Shown piece after piece: positions 1 through 10,525 of a DNA stretch of 64,000 nucleotides (within the stretch, counting starts at the first letter, position 1; the number at the start of each line of letters is the position of its first letter). The notes below the pieces were generated by a model that was not told the origin of the DNA, did not search any database, and saw only the letters and a list, made by a program, of their open reading frames with translations. Source of the DNA: Gordonia jinhuaensis (GTDB lineage Bacteria; Actinomycetota; Actinomycetes; Mycobacteriales; Mycobacteriaceae); NCBI RefSeq assembly GCF_014639795.1, contig NZ_BMGC01000021.1:1-64000 (forward strand). Reading direction: 5' to 3'. The translations under genes were made by a program, and so were the position numbers.

Positions 1-104
1 ACCGCCTCGGCAGATTGACCCCCATTGAATTCGAGACCATCATCAACCACGAGGCCCCTCAGGCCGCGTGACTAACCCTGTCACCTATCCGTGCACCAGG
101 CCCA
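1..104 (+). mobile_element. Right end of an IS3-family insertion sequence
   Basis: The first 71 bases encode the last residues of an IS3-type transposase. About 33 bases later the sequence changes into an interrupted mycolyltransferase gene on the other strand. I place the element's edge at about 104, where the expected MPVGGQSS-F-Y reading of the target gene breaks off and the element side ends in CA, as IS3-family ends do. The terminal inverted repeat would lie in about 80-104. The left end is outside the window, so neither the repeat pair nor the target duplication can be verified. The exact edge is inferred. Confidence 0.6.
3..71 (+). CDS. IS3-family transposase, C-terminal end only
   Basis: The frame open at the window edge reads RLGRLTPIEFETIINHEA and stops at 69-71. 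This resembles the conserved C-terminus of IS3-family OrfB integrases, which commonly end in a G-x-L-T-P-x-E-F/Y-E stretch after the DDE catalytic core. Only 22 residues are visible; the catalytic core and the frameshift region lie upstream of the window. The gene lies within the insertion that breaks the neighbouring mycolyltransferase gene. Confidence 0.6.
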   Translation, partial: RLGRLTPIEFETIINHEAPQAA

Positions 105-469
105 CTCGACTGTCCGCCCACCGGCATCACGACGTTGTAGCCCCGCTTGGACAGGTAAGCGACGTTACTGTCACGCTCCCAGCCACTCACATCATCAGTG
201 GCGCGCAGCCCGTCGAGGAACACCAAAGTCGGCGCCTTCGTGCGATCCACACCCTGCGCAGCCCACGTCCGCACCAACGGATCACCCATGCCATAGCCAT
301 TGATGCGATCCTGGCGGAAGGTCGGCGCCTCATTCGGCGGCGGACCCCACGCCAACGCATTTCCGGCCCCGCCCACCAGCGCCATTGCCGCCACCAGCAG
401 TGCAACCACGAAGCCGACGACTCCGCGGCCTGTCCGTGGCGTTCTCGTCCGTGAGAACACACCCACCAT
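105..469 (-). pseudogene. Mycolyltransferase / antigen-85-type esterase, truncated by IS insertion
   Basis: The reading frame starts at ATG 467-469, six bases after an AGGAG ribosome site (476-480). It begins with a basic N-terminus and a hydrophobic export signal (about residues 15-40, ending ALAWG). It then shows the antigen-85 family start: LVFLDGLRATDD and, near the break, NVVMPVGGQSS. In full-length members the last motif continues with F/Y residues and then the catalytic Ser, Glu and His. Here the reading passes into insertion-sequence DNA and stops at 59-61 after unrelated residues. About 120 of the usual 300 or more residues remain and no catalytic Ser is present, so the gene is broken. 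The family transfers mycolic acids onto trehalose and arabinogalactan outside the membrane, which points to a mycolate-containing host. Confidence 0.75.
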
Positions 470-675
470 CACTCACTCCTCATGGCGCCTGGCGCCGTCG
501 ATTCCGCACCGCGCCACAGGGCGCGTCGATTCCCCATCACCGTCGAGCGCACGACACCGTGCCGCGAACCTCGACGGGATCAGCGGAGGACACCGAAGCC
601 CCCATGGTTGTCTCATCGTCACCGATCCGACTCGCGTTACTCGGTGACGGTGAAAAGCTGCCCCCACAACCGAAA

Positions 676-708
676 TTCACGATGTGAAATCGTTTGTCCG
701 ATCGTGAA
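676..708. promoter_or_regulatory. Inverted repeat upstream of the broken mycolyltransferase gene
   Basis: TTCACGAT at 676-683 and ATCGTGAA at 701-708 form perfect 8-bp arms around 17 bases. A smaller palindrome, TTCACGATGTGAA, sits at 676-688. The position, in the 270-bp gene-free stretch 470-740 and upstream of the mycolyltransferase start, fits an operator. The binding protein is unknown. It could also be a weak terminator for nadE, whose stop is at 741. Confidence 0.35.
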
Positions 709-740
709 CACCGGGCTGTGAGCGGACCTGATTATGTCCC

Positions 741-2792
741 CTACCGGCGCAGCCCGTCCAACCATGCACGTACCGAGGCGTCGCTCGGCGACCGCCAATC
801 ACCGCGCGGCGACAACGAACCGCCCGAGCCGATCTTGGGGCCGTTGGGCATCGCGCTGCGTTTGAACTGACTGGACATGAAGCGCCGCAGAAACACCTCC
901 AGCCACTTCTCGATGGTCGGCCTGTCATAAGAATGCCGCGCGGACTCGCCGATGAGGTCGGGCCACCGACCGGCGTCCACCGACCCCCACGCCTGATCTG
1001 CCAGATAGGCGATCTTGGCGGGCCGAAATCCGTAGCGGGTCAGGTGATACAGGAAGAAGTCATGCAACTCGTAGGGGCCGATGGTCGCCTCGGTACTCTG
1101 CACCTGTCCGTCCTCGTCGGCAGGCACCAGTTCCGGCGAGATCACGTCGTCGAGGATCTCGGCCAGCACCACCGAGGTGCGCGGCGAGTGTCGCTCACTG
1201 GTGATCATCCAGCGAATCAGATACTGGATCAACGTCTTCGGCACCGAACCGTTGACGTTGTAGTGCGACATCTGATCGCCCACGCCATAGGTGCACCAAC
1301 CCAGCGCGAGTTCACTCAGATCGCCGGTGCCGAGCACGATGGCGGCATTGGCATTGGCCAGCCGGAACAGATGCGATGTGCGTTCCCCGGCCTGCACATT
1401 CTCGAACGTGACGTCATAGACCTTCTCCCCGTGGGCATAGGGGTGCCCGAGGTCGGCGAGCATCTGCTCACACGACGGTCGGATGTCGATCTCATGCCCA
1501 CTCACCCCCAGCGAATCCATCAACTCGTGTGCGCGTCGCAAGGTCGCACCGCCAGTGGCGAATCCGGGCATGGTGTAGGCCAGCACATTGGTGCGCGGGA
1601 GACCGAGAGCATCCATCGCATCGACGGCCACGAGTAACGCCAGGGTCGAGTCGAGACCACCGGAGACGCCGATGACCACCTTCTCGATGCCGGTCGCGCG
1701 CAACCTGCCGACCAGGCCCTGCACCTGAATGTGTCCCACCTCTCGACACCGGATGTCGCGGTCGGCCGCACCGGCGGGCACATAGGGGAAGCGCGGCACC
1801 TCACGGGCCAACGCACCGGGAACAGACGGGACACCGAGATGGAAGGTGATGTGTCGCATGGCTTTCAGAACTTCTGCGTGATCACCGATCTGGTCGCGCA
1901 GCGAGATCATGCGCATCCGCTCCTGCCGGAGACGGTCGAGATCGACGTCGGCGGTGATGATCTGCGCATCCATCGCGAACGGTTCCGACCGCGTGAGCAG
2001 ATTGCCGTTCTCGCAGACCATCGCGTCGCCGTCCCAGGCGAGATCGGTGGTGGACTCGCCGAATCCGGCCGCCACGTAGACATACGCCGACATCGTGCGC
2101 GCCGACTGCGACGAACACAGCGACCGACGGTATTCGGCCTTGCCGACGGTCACCGGGCTGCCCGAGAGGTTGGCCAGTACGGTCGCGCCGGCCAGCGCAC
2201 CGCGGGTGCTGGGCGGGATCGGCATCCAGCCGTCCTCACAGATCTCCACATGGAGTACGAACCCGGGGAGATCGTCTGCGGCGAACAGTAGATCGGAGCC
2301 GAAGGGCACCTGCGTGCGCAGCAGTGTGACCGTGTCGAACGGGGCGTCGCGGGCGGCCGAGAAGTACCGCTGCTCGTAGAACTCGCGGTAGTTGGGGATG
2401 AACGACTTGGGCACCACGCCGAGGATCTGACCCGAGCAGATCACCACCGCACAGTTGTAGAGGCCGTCTCCGAACACCAGCGGCGCGCCCACCACCGTCA
2501 CCGAGGCCATCCCTCTGCTCGCGGCCACGACCTCGGCCAGCGCGTCGAGCACTGCGTCGAGGAGGGCATCCTGTTGCAGCAGATCGTCGAGGCTGTAGCC
2601 GCTGAGACCGAGTTCGGGGAACACCACCAGCCCCGCTCCGTCACGGTCAGCCGCGCGCATCAACTCGATCGTCGCAGCGGCGTTGGCGGCCGGATCGGCC
2701 AGTGCCACCACCGGAACCGCACCGGCGACACGGACAAATCCGTGCGAGTAGGGACTCTCCGAACGCGCACCCGACACCGAACCGCTGGTCAT
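741..2792 (-). CDS. nadE: Glutamine-dependent NAD+ synthetase
   Basis: Cytosolic enzyme for the last step of NAD+ synthesis: it makes NAD+ from deamido-NAD+, ATP and ammonia released from glutamine. The N-terminal nitrilase-fold glutaminase domain (about residues 15-310) shows the Glu-Lys-Cys triad: E60 in [12 protein letters not shown]129 in [15 protein letters not shown], and C185 in [10 protein letters not shown]. The C-terminal synthetase domain (about 355-683) has the ATP-binding P-loop SGGLDS at 377-382. The length of 683 residues matches the actinobacterial two-domain form. The start is supported by YSHGFVRVA, which aligns with the usual N-terminus. I see no good ribosome site, so translation may be leaderless. 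The gene diverges from the dehydratase-like gene at 2828 across 35 bases. Confidence 0.95.
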   Translation of the reverse strand: MTSGSVSGARSESPYSHGFVRVAGAVPVVALADPAANAAATIELMRAADRDGAGLVVFPELGLSGYSLDDLLQQDALLDAVLDALAEVVAASRGMASVTVVGAPLVFGDGLYNCAVVICSGQILGVVPKSFIPNYREFYEQRYFSAARDAPFDTVTLLRTQVPFGSDLLFAADDLPGFVLHVEICEDGWMPIPPSTRGALAGATVLANLSGSPVTVGKAEYRRSLCSSQSARTMSAYVYVAAGFGESTTDLAWDGDAMVCENGNLLTRSEPFAMDAQIITADVDLDRLRQERMRMISLRDQIGDHAEVLKAMRHITFHLGVPSVPGALAREVPRFPYVPAGAADRDIRCREVGHIQVQGLVGRLRATGIEKVVIGVSGGLDSTLALLVAVDAMDALGLPRTNVLAYTMPGFATGGATLRRAHELMDSLGVSGHEIDIRPSCEQMLADLGHPYAHGEKVYDVTFENVQAGERTSHLFRLANANAAIVLGTGDLSELALGWCTYGVGDQMSHYNVNGSVPKTLIQYLIRWMITSERHSPRTSVVLAEILDDVISPELVPADEDGQVQSTEATIGPYELHDFFLYHLTRYGFRPAKIAYLADQAWGSVDAGRWPDLIGESARHSYDRPTIEKWLEVFLRRFMSSQFKRSAMPNGPKIGSGGSLSPRGDWRSPSDASVRAWLDGLRR

Positions 2793-2827
2793 GTCTGCCA
2801 GTCTGTCACGCGCGATATGGTCGGGGT

Positions 2828-3808
2828 ATGGCTGACCCCGCGCTCGAACGGCCGACCTACGACGACGTGGCGGATGCGCTCGTCCGCATTTCCGGGATCG
2901 CCCACCGCACGCCCGTCATGCATTCACGTCTCATCGATGAGATCGCCGGATTCCGGGTGCTGTTCAAATGCGAGAACCTCCAGCGTGGCGGCGCATTCAA
3001 ATTCCGTGGTGCCTACAACGCGGTGAGCAGACTCGGCGAGGATCGGCGCGACCGCGGTGTGGTCGCGTTCTCCTCGGGCAATCATGCAGGGGCCGTGGCA
3101 CTGTCATCACAGATGCTCGGTGTGTCGGCAACCATCGTCATGCCCGCCGATGCACCTGCGGCCAAGCTCGCGGCCACCGCGGGCTACGGCGCGACGATCG
3201 TGACCTACGACCGCTACACGCAGGATCGGGAGGCGATCGCCGGCGAGCTGATGCGTTCGCAGGGGCGGACGCTGATCCCCCCATTCAATCATCCGCACGT
3301 GATAGCCGGACAGGGCACCTGCGCAATCGAATTCATCGAGGACGCCCCCGAACTCGACGCGGTGTTCACACCTCTGGGCGGCGGCGGTTTGCTGTCGGGG
3401 ACCCTGCTCGCGATGGGCGCCCTGTCGTCGCATTCGCGCGTCTACGGAGTCGAACCGGCTGCCGGGGACGACGGATTGCAGTCGCTGCGCGCCGGTCACA
3501 TCGTGTCGATCAGCCCGCCGGTCACCATCGCCGATGGTGCCCAGACCACTGAACTCGGCTCGCTCACCTACCCGATCATCGCCGAGCGGGTAACCGACAT
3601 CCTCACCGCCACCGACCATGAACTCGTCGAGGCGCTGACCCTGCTCGCCACGCGGATGAAACTGGTGGTCGAGCCGACCGCCGCACTCGGACTCGTCGGC
3701 GCGCTGGGAATGCGCGACGAGCTCGCCGGTGCGACGGTCGGGGTGATCATCAGCGGCGGCAACCTGGACTTCCCACCCGACTTCAGTACAGGGCCACATC
3801 CGAGCTGA
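2828..3808 (+). CDS. PLP-dependent threonine/serine dehydratase-like enzyme
   Basis: Fold-type II pyridoxal-phosphate enzyme of 326 residues, of the short threonine ammonia-lyase / serine racemase group. The cofactor lysine is K58 in [23 protein letters not shown] (81-91) is the substrate-binding loop and LGGGGLLSG (183-191) is the phosphate-binding glycine loop. No C-terminal ACT regulatory domain is present, so it resembles the catabolic or racemase-type proteins rather than feedback-controlled biosynthetic IlvA. ATG 2828, preceded by GGGG, is chosen; a longer upstream frame would overlap nadE. It converges with the small gene ending at 3819. The substrate (Thr, Ser or hydroxyaspartate) is not resolved. 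Confidence 0.85.
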   Translation: MADPALERPTYDDVADALVRISGIAHRTPVMHSRLIDEIAGFRVLFKCENLQRGGAFKFRGAYNAVSRLGEDRRDRGVVAFSSGNHAGAVALSSQMLGVSATIVMPADAPAAKLAATAGYGATIVTYDRYTQDREAIAGELMRSQGRTLIPPFNHPHVIAGQGTCAIEFIEDAPELDAVFTPLGGGGLLSGTLLAMGALSSHSRVYGVEPAAGDDGLQSLRAGHIVSISPPVTIADGAQTTELGSLTYPIIAERVTDILTATDHELVEALTLLATRMKLVVEPTAALGLVGALGMRDELAGATVGVIISGGNLDFPPDFSTGPHPS

Positions 3809-3818
3809 CAGCGATGTA

Positions 3819-4244
3819 TCAGCGGACCGCGTATCGCAGCAAGAGCCGGGCGTGGCGCTCACGCTCGGCTGCGATCTCGACGCGCAGTGCGTGACGGCGC
3901 GCGAGCTCAGCGCGCTGCAGCGAGGGTGACTGCCCTGTCGGGTGATGCTGCGTCGAGTGATGCTGCGTCGAGTGATGCTGCGGCGAGTGTTGCTGGGCAG
4001 CCATGCCGATGAGCCATCGCGCCGACTGACCGCACAGCCGTCGTGTCGCCCGCACGAATCTGCGGTCGACCCGCTGTTGGCGTGCGACCAGCTGCCTGCG
4101 ACGGACGAACAGTTCGGTCGCGTCGACGACCGCATTCGATGGCGCCTGCTCGGCGGACCCTCGGCGATCGCTGCTGGGTCGACTCCCGTGCGACCGGATA
4201 CCGTACGACTGATCTCGTTGTGACACAGCATGGTTGATTGTCAT
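3819..4244 (-). CDS. Small basic protein with His/Gln-rich repeats, unknown function
   Basis: A 141-residue frame starting at ATG 4242-4244 behind a strong AGGAGG ribosome site about 8 bases upstream, which is the main reason to call it a gene. The N-terminus is polar, MTINHAVSQRDQS. The middle and C-terminal parts are very rich in Arg. Residues about 84-100 hold tandem HHSTQ-type units encoded by a 15-bp repeat. No signal peptide, membrane segment or known domain is visible. The arginine-rich C-terminus could bind nucleic acid and the histidines could bind metal, but this is a guess. The gene stands alone, convergent with the dehydratase-like gene with a 10-base gap. I do not recognise a family. 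Confidence 0.55.
   Translation of the reverse strand: MTINHAVSQRDQSYGIRSHGSRPSSDRRGSAEQAPSNAVVDATELFVRRRQLVARQQRVDRRFVRATRRLCGQSARWLIGMAAQQHSPQHHSTQHHSTQHHPTGQSPSLQRAELARRHALRVEIAAERERHARLLLRYAVR
3942..3986 (-). repeat. Three 15-bp tandem repeats inside the His-rich gene
   Basis: GTGATGCTGCGTCGA occurs at 3942-3956 and 3957-3971. A third copy with one change (GTGATGCTGCGGCGA) is at 3972-3986 and a decayed fourth follows. Being a multiple of three, the repeat adds or removes HHSTQ-type pentapeptides without shifting the frame, so copy number may vary between strains. Confidence 0.85.
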
Positions 4245-4535
4245 CGAGCCCACCTCCTCACGTCCTCGCACGACGACACGTCATGTGCCGGCATACCTGA
4301 GCGCCTCTCACACAGAGATCGGTCTGACCCGATCTCGAGGACGCATGGAACGGTAAGCCACCGTGACCACCTGCGTCACTTGATTTTTGGATGTGCGCTC
4401 ACCACAGTCGCGAGAGCAGGCGGTGTCGCAGGACGAATCGGACGACTCGTAAGAGTCCGAATCGCGTTATCCGAGAGTTTCATTCGGTTCGTGGGCGTCA
4501 GCCTCAGGTAGAGGCAGAGATCGGCGGATACGACA
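4245..4535. other. Gene-free stretch upstream of the His-rich gene
   Basis: About 290 bases (380 to the next gene, including the terminator at 4536-4567). No frame here has both a plausible start and actinobacterial codon use. It is relatively A/T-rich compared with neighbours around 4310-4400 and presumably carries the promoter of the minus-strand gene at 3819-4244. I see no clear operator. Confidence 0.5.
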
Positions 4536-4567
4536 ACGACCCCGCGACCGAATGGTCGCGGGGTCGT
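4536..4567 (-). terminator. Strong hairpin terminator after the YceI gene
   Basis: A perfect 14-bp stem (4536-4549 with 4554-4567) closed by the loop GAAT. The stem core is CGACCCCGCGACC. It lies 58 bases beyond the yceI stop. There is no U-tract, as is common for actinobacterial terminators. Confidence 0.8.
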
Positions 4568-4625
4568 GCCACACTGCCCGAGTTCATCGGGCGCAGTCCG
4601 AGCGAACTCGAGCCGGATCAGGTGA

Positions 4626-5171
4626 TCAGGCCTTGGTCGCCTCGATCTCCAGGTTGATGGTCACCTTGTCGCTGACGACGGTGCCGCCACCCTCGAGCGG
4701 CATGTCGATGGTGATGCCGAAGTCCTTGCGGTTGATGGTGGTGGTGGCTTCGAAGCCGGCGACCTCACCCTGGCCCATGCCCGGGTTGGTGCCGAGGAAC
4801 TCCAGATCCAGGGTCACCGAGTTGGTGACACCGTGGAGGGTGAAGTCTCCGGTCAGCTTCCAGTCGTCACCCTTGGGCTCGACCGAGGTGGAGACGAAAG
4901 TCGCGGTCGGGTACTGCTCGACCTCGAAGAAGTCGGCCGACTTGATGTGGGCATCACGCTGGGCGTTGTTGGTGTCGAGCGAGGTCACGTCGATCTCGGC
5001 GGTCACCGACGGCGTGCCGTCTTCGGCGATGGTGATGGCGCCCGAGAACGTGTCGAACTTTCCGCGGACCTTGCTCACCATCAGGTGGCGGACCACGAAG
5101 CCGACGGTCGAGTGGACCGGATCGATGTTCCAGGTACCGGCGGCGATCGGGGCCTTGACTGCGCTGCTCAT
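4626..5171 (-). CDS. YceI-family lipid-binding protein
   Basis: A 181-residue single-domain YceI protein, a lipocalin-like beta-barrel that binds polyisoprenoid or other amphiphilic molecules in characterised members. The family start is clear: AGTWNIDPVHSTVGFVVRHL (about residues 11-30) followed by VRGKFDTFSG. DAHIKSADFFEVEQYP (about 97-112) is the conserved central segment. No signal peptide is seen, so it is probably cytoplasmic, as many actinobacterial YceI proteins are. The start ATG 5169-5171 follows AAGGAG with good spacing. It is a single gene with its own terminator. The physiological ligand is unknown. Confidence 0.9.
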   Translation of the reverse strand: MSSAVKAPIAAGTWNIDPVHSTVGFVVRHLMVSKVRGKFDTFSGAITIAEDGTPSVTAEIDVTSLDTNNAQRDAHIKSADFFEVEQYPTATFVSTSVEPKGDDWKLTGDFTLHGVTNSVTLDLEFLGTNPGMGQGEVAGFEATTTINRKDFGITIDMPLEGGGTVVSDKVTINLEIEATKA

Positions 5172-5381
5172 GTTGATCTCCTTGTGTTCCTCGGCCGTGG
5201 CCGAGTCTGTTCTGATCGGTGGATAGGGCCGAGTGTCGCGGCCCTTCGATCACATACCCAAGCATAAACGGACTGTGGTCCGATTGCATTCCCATCGGGC
5301 GAGAATTTTCTTCGCCGACGCGAGATGTTCACGTTCGCGCAGGTCAGAGGCGCGCGTCGCAGGATCGATGTCCCGCGGTGA

Positions 5382-5909
5382 TCAGTGCCACGCGAAGACC
5401 GGCTGCTCGAGTTGGTCGACGCGGGTGTCGCGCCCAGCGAGAACCACCTCGGCGAACTGGTAGAGAACAGCAGCCGTGGGTGCATGGATCCGATGACCGA
5501 GCAACGGCAGTTGGATCACCGGTCGGTCCGACTCCGGGATCCTCAAGAAGATGGGGTCGACAGCCAGATCGGACAGTGGGATGAAGTACAGATGCGCGAC
5601 CTCGTCCGCACTGGGGGTGGGGACATGCCCCGCGCCGGCCCAGCACACCACCGGCGTCATCACATAACCCGAGCGCGTGAGGTAGTCGTCGAGTAGCCCG
5701 AGCACCGCATCGGGTCCGAGGTGGACCCCGATCTCTTCCTCGGTCTCCCGCAGAGCCGCGTCGATGGCATCTTCTCCCGCCTCCAGCCGACCGCCCGGGA
5801 GGGCGAACTGCCCCGGATGATCACGCAGCCGGGTCGGGCGGCGCGTCAACCAGATACCGCGCACACCGTCGATCTCGGCCACGATCACCGCCACCGCCGC
5901 CCGCCGCAC
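5382..5909 (-). CDS. Nudix hydrolase, CoA-pyrophosphatase type
   Basis: A 175-residue Nudix protein. The Nudix box G-x5-E-x7-REUxEExGU is complete at about residues 39-61 ([12 protein letters not shown], then RETEEEIG), giving the metal-binding glutamates. Just before it, [21 protein letters not shown] matches the extra motif (LLTxR...G-x-FPGG) typical of coenzyme A diphosphatases such as NudL/NUDT7, so cleavage of CoA or acyl-CoA to 4'-phosphopantetheine and adenosine phosphate is the likely activity. The start is GTG 5907-5909 with a weak GAGGG site. CoA turnover would suit a region rich in CoA-thioester metabolism, but no operon link is visible. Confidence 0.8.
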   Translation of the reverse strand: MRRAAVAVIVAEIDGVRGIWLTRRPTRLRDHPGQFALPGGRLEAGEDAIDAALRETEEEIGVHLGPDAVLGLLDDYLTRSGYVMTPVVCWAGAGHVPTPSADEVAHLYFIPLSDLAVDPIFLRIPESDRPVIQLPLLGHRIHAPTAAVLYQFAEVVLAGRDTRVDQLEQPVFAWH

Positions 5910-6027
5910 ACCCTCGGTCGGCTCTACACACCCCGGTGAGCGAACGACGACACCCGCTGCGCAGCAACGTCCCGCTCGAATTGACTCACCTGTCGAACGA
6001 TACCAACGGCGATTGCTCAGGCTTCAG

Positions 6028-6325
6028 AATTGGCTGCGCGGGGTTCAGAACTGGCTGCGTCTGTTTCAAAACTGGTTGCGTCTGTCTGAACGCAACCAGT
6101 TCCCACACACGCACCCATTGCACAGGCTGCGGCGACGAAAACTGGCTGCGCCTGTCAGAACTGGTCGCGTCCATTTCAAAACTGGTTGCGTCCGCGTGAA
6201 CGCAACCAGTTCCCACACACGCACCCATTGCACAGGCTGCGGCTACGAAAACTGGCTGCGCCTGTACAAACGCAACCAGTTCACGTAAGCACCACACGTC
6301 GCGAAAGCACCACACGCAACCAGTT
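6028..6325. repeat. Cluster of AACTGGTTGCGT direct and inverted repeats
   Basis: In the 467-bp gene-free stretch 5910-6376 a 12-mer occurs seven times forward: 6028-6039, 6049-6060, 6070-6081, 6140-6151, 6159-6170, 6180-6191 and 6250-6261 (consensus AACTGGYTGCGY). Its reverse complement ACGCAACCAGTT occurs four times, at 6090-6101, 6200-6211, 6270-6281 and 6314-6325. Two forward/inverted pairs (6070-6101 and 6180-6211) make perfect 12-bp hairpins with 8-base loops of differing sequence. The array lies downstream of pcaG and upstream of the Nudix gene. It could act as a terminator/attenuator, a multi-site binding array, or a dispersed repeat element. No cas genes are near and the spacing does not fit CRISPR. 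Confidence 0.9.
6064..6265. repeat. Two 92-nt direct repeats within the 12-mer cluster
   Basis: 6064-6155 and 6174-6265 are the same sequence with four mismatches, offset by exactly 110 bases. Each copy holds one complete 12-bp hairpin, a shared segment CCCACACACGCACCCATTGC, and one further AACTGGCTGCGC unit. Three mismatches fall in the hairpin loop and none in the stem, so the stem seems to be kept. The duplication looks recent. Confidence 0.85.
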
Positions 6326-6376
6326 CACCGAGAGCTCCAGACGCCGCGAGAGCCGACCACACGTCGACACCACCGC

Positions 6377-8042
<1,666 letters not shown>

Positions 8043-9008
8043 ATGATCAGTCCGCTGTCCGAGCAGATCAAGCTCCGACACATCAGCTGCTTCGTGACCG
8101 TCGCGCGCCACCGCCACATCGGCCGCGCGGCCACTGAGCTGCATCTGACGCAGCCCGCGGTGTCCAAGACGCTGTCCGAACTCGAGAGCATCGTCGGTGT
8201 CAGACTGCTCGACCGCGGACGCCACGGCGCGAACCTGACCGGCGCCGGCGAACAGTTCTTGCGCGGCGCGTTGGAGGTCTCGGACACGCTCGTCCGTCTC
8301 GACGAGACGGCGCGCACGCTGGCGAGCGGGGCAACACCTGGGGCGACACTGCGTATCGGCGCACTGCCCACGGTCGCCACCGGAATACTCCCGCGAGCCC
8401 TGGCGACCTTCGGCTCCGATCATCCCGACACCGTGGTCACGGTGGTCACCGACACGAATGCGGTTCTCAGCGCCGCACTGGCCGCCGGGGATTATCACTG
8501 CGTGGTGGGCCGACTCCCCGACCCATCCAGCGGAGGCGCGAACGGACTGATGTTCGAACTCCTCTACGCCGAACCGCTGGCCGTGGTGGTCCGCGCAGGC
8601 CACGAACTGGCCGAGCACACACCGCTGTCGATCAGGGATGCGGCCGCCTACCCCGTGATCGTCTCGCCCGAGTCGACCGTGCCCCGAGCGCATGCGGAGA
8701 ACCTGTTCCGCGCCGCCGGGATCGCGATACCCGACCGCCGCGTGGAAACGCTGACGGTGTCGGTGGCCAGAGCACTGACCGTCAACTCCGAAACGGTGTG
8801 GCTGATCCCGGAGCGCACGATCGCCGACGACGTCGCCGCCGGAGCACTTGTCCGCCTCCCGATCGACACCACCGGGTCAGCCGAACCGGTCGGGATTCTG
8901 CGTGCAGCCCGACGCACCCCGCGACCAGACCCCGCCGAACCGCTCGTGGCCGAGTTCATCGACGTCCTGCGCGAGCAGGTCGGGACCGACCAGACGATCA
9001 GGCGCTGA
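8043..9008 (+). CDS. LysR-family regulator, PcaQ-like, of the pca genes
   Basis: A 321-residue LysR protein. The N-terminal winged helix-turn-helix (about 8-68) reads [20 protein letters not shown] and [13 protein letters not shown]. The substrate-binding domain (about 95-310) follows a Thr/Gly-rich linker. It faces pcaHG from a shared promoter and lies between pcaHG and pcaJI, so it probably activates one or both in response to a pathway intermediate. PcaQ in alphaproteobacteria responds to 3-carboxymuconate; the same ligand here is inference. No clear ribosome site precedes ATG 8043, so leaderless start is possible. Its 3' end overlaps the convergent pcaJ by 11 bases. Confidence 0.85.
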   Translation: MISPLSEQIKLRHISCFVTVARHRHIGRAATELHLTQPAVSKTLSELESIVGVRLLDRGRHGANLTGAGEQFLRGALEVSDTLVRLDETARTLASGATPGATLRIGALPTVATGILPRALATFGSDHPDTVVTVVTDTNAVLSAALAAGDYHCVVGRLPDPSSGGANGLMFELLYAEPLAVVVRAGHELAEHTPLSIRDAAAYPVIVSPESTVPRAHAENLFRAAGIAIPDRRVETLTVSVARALTVNSETVWLIPERTIADDVAAGALVRLPIDTTGSAEPVGILRAARRTPRPDPAEPLVAEFIDVLREQVGTDQTIRR

Positions 9009-9672
9009 ACCGCGCGTCCGTCACCGCGCGGATGTCGTCGACACCGAAACCCAGTGCCGTCTCGACCAGATGCAGTCCGTCATCGGTGACGTCGAACACC
9101 GCACGGTCGGTGATGATCCGGTTGACGCACCGCGCACCGGTCAGCGGGAGTGTGCACTCCTCGACGATCTTGCTCACGCCCTTGCGTGAGACGTGCTCCA
9201 TCATCACGATCACGTACTTGGCGCCGTGGACGAGATCCATCGCGCCGCCCATCCCCTTGACCATCGCGCCGGGGATCATCCAGTTGGCCAGGTCGCCGTG
9301 CGCGCTCACCTGCATGGCGCCGAGGACGGCGACGTCGACCTGTCCGCCGCGGATCATCCCGAATGATGCGGCCGAATCGAAGAAGGACGCGCCGGGTAGA
9401 ACGGTGATCGTCTCCTTGCCCGCGTTGATCAGTTCGGGATCGACTTCATCCTCGCTCGGATACGGCCCGACGCCGAGAACGCCGTTCTCCGAATGCAATA
9501 CGACCGACACACCGTCGGGGATGTGATTGGGCACGAGCGTGGGCATGCCGATGCCCAGGTTCACGTACTGCCCATCTGCCAGTTCGCGTGCCACGCGCGC
9601 GGCAAGCGCGTCGCGACCCAGCGGTGTCGGCGCATCCCCGTGCACCGGTCGATCCGTACTCGTGACACTCAT
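8998..9672 (-). CDS. pcaJ: 3-oxoadipate CoA-transferase, subunit B
   Basis: Beta subunit (224 residues) of the enzyme that moves CoA from succinyl-CoA to 3-oxoadipate. The catalytic glutamate lies in the SENG motif, [14 protein letters not shown]. The N-terminal [13 protein letters not shown] stretch and the [14 protein letters not shown] segment are standard for subunit B of class I CoA-transferases. Its ATG overlaps the pcaI stop in an ATGA. Assignment to 3-oxoadipate rather than acetoacetate (ScoB) or another 3-oxo acid rests on the surrounding pca genes. Confidence 0.9.
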   Translation of the reverse strand: MSVTSTDRPVHGDAPTPLGRDALAARVARELADGQYVNLGIGMPTLVPNHIPDGVSVVLHSENGVLGVGPYPSEDEVDPELINAGKETITVLPGASFFDSAASFGMIRGGQVDVAVLGAMQVSAHGDLANWMIPGAMVKGMGGAMDLVHGAKYVIVMMEHVSRKGVSKIVEECTLPLTGARCVNRIITDRAVFDVTDDGLHLVETALGFGVDDIRAVTDARFSA

Positions 9673-10418
9673 GAGCGCACCGTCCTGTTCTCGATTCCGA
9701 CCGTCACCGGTCCCACGTGGACAACGCGCTGCACCTCGATACCCGGTGTGTGGATCTCATTGGGGTCGAGTTCGCCGGGTTCGACGAGATGTTCCACCTG
9801 GGCGATGGTGATCCGACCGGCCGACGCTGCGGCCGGATTGAAGTTGCGGGCACTCGCGCGGTAGACGAGATTGCCCATCCGGTCGCCCTTCCAGGCGTGG
9901 ACCAGCGCGAAGTCGGCGACGATCCCGCGTTCCATCACATAGGTGACGCCGTCGAATTCGCGGGTCTCCTTGGGCGGCGAGGCGGCCGCGACGCCGCCGT
10001 CACCGTCATAGCGCATCGGGAGTCCACCGTCGGCGACCTGCGTGCCCACGCCGGCCGGGGTGAAGAACGCCGGGATCCCGGCACCACCGGCACGCATGCG
10101 CTCGGCGAGAGTGCCCTGCGGGGTCAGCTCCACCTCGAGTTCGCCGGCGAGGTACTGCCGGGCGAATTCCTTGTTCGAGCCCACATAGGAACTGATGGTG
10201 CGACGGATGCGGTGGTGTTCGAGCAACACGCCGAGCCCGAAACCGTCGGTGCCGCAGTTGTTGCTGACTGTCTCCAGGTCGGTGGCACCCTGTTCGAGCA
10301 GTGCACCGATGAGCACTTCTGGTACTCCCACCAGACCGAAACCACCCACCGCGATCCGCGCACCGTCACCGATGTCGGCGACCGCCGCGCCCGCATCTGA
10401 CACCACTTTGTCGATCAT
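9669..10418 (-). CDS. pcaI: 3-oxoadipate CoA-transferase, subunit A
   Basis: Alpha subunit, 249 residues. The CoA-transferase A signature is seen as [12 protein letters not shown] (about 27-38), followed by the TVSNNCG segment typical of the family. It works with PcaJ to make 3-oxoadipyl-CoA, the substrate of PcaF. It is the first gene of a two-gene minus-strand unit. Its promoter region (10419-10525) is shared with the divergent pcaB and contains an IclR-type operator candidate, so pcaIJ and pcaBLRF are probably co-regulated by PcaR. Confidence 0.92.
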   Translation of the reverse strand: MIDKVVSDAGAAVADIGDGARIAVGGFGLVGVPEVLIGALLEQGATDLETVSNNCGTDGFGLGVLLEHHRIRRTISSYVGSNKEFARQYLAGELEVELTPQGTLAERMRAGGAGIPAFFTPAGVGTQVADGGLPMRYDGDGGVAAASPPKETREFDGVTYVMERGIVADFALVHAWKGDRMGNLVYRASARNFNPAAASAGRITIAQVEHLVEPGELDPNEIHTPGIEVQRVVHVGPVTVGIENRTVRS

Positions 10419-10437
10419 GTCGACGAGACTACCTCGT

Positions 10438-10471
10438 GTTCATATTCTGAACAAGCGTTTGCATTCCGAAC
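10438..10471. promoter_or_regulatory. Candidate PcaR (IclR) operator between pcaI and pcaB
   Basis: GTTCATATTCTGAAC (10438-10452) is a 15-bp palindrome with 5-bp arms. A second half-site, GCATTCCGAAC (10461-10471), reads GTTCGGAATGC on the other strand. Known PcaR/PcaU sites in Pseudomonas and Acinetobacter are built from repeats starting GTTCGATAAT, so the GTTC-type half-sites fit. The spacer serves both divergent pca transcripts, and the gene for the likely ligand, pcaR, is in one of them. Confidence 0.6.
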
Positions 10472-10525
10472 ATATTTGGCCGGCACCGTTGCCAGCGATA
10501 CGTCATCGGACTTAGAGTTGACCGC

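Noticed and set aside
933-1637. Long plus-strand open frame of 234 codons
   Set aside because: It is antisense to nadE, whose domains and active sites are intact. High-GC genes routinely give such shadows.
3107-4231. Minus-strand frame of 374 codons with repeated RRSIT units
   Set aside because: It is antisense to the dehydratase-like gene and out of frame with the His-rich gene. The repeated peptide comes from the 15-bp DNA repeat.
5986-6315. Minus-strand open frame of 109 codons with repeating LVAF/QTQPV-like units
   Set aside because: The periodic peptide simply follows the DNA repeats at 6028-6325. Both orientations of the repeat occur, the start is a poor GTG without a ribosome site, and no family is recognisable.
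6028-6325. CRISPR array
   Set aside because: Repeat units are only 12 nt, occur in both orientations and have spacing from 8 to about 60 bases. No cas gene is in the window.
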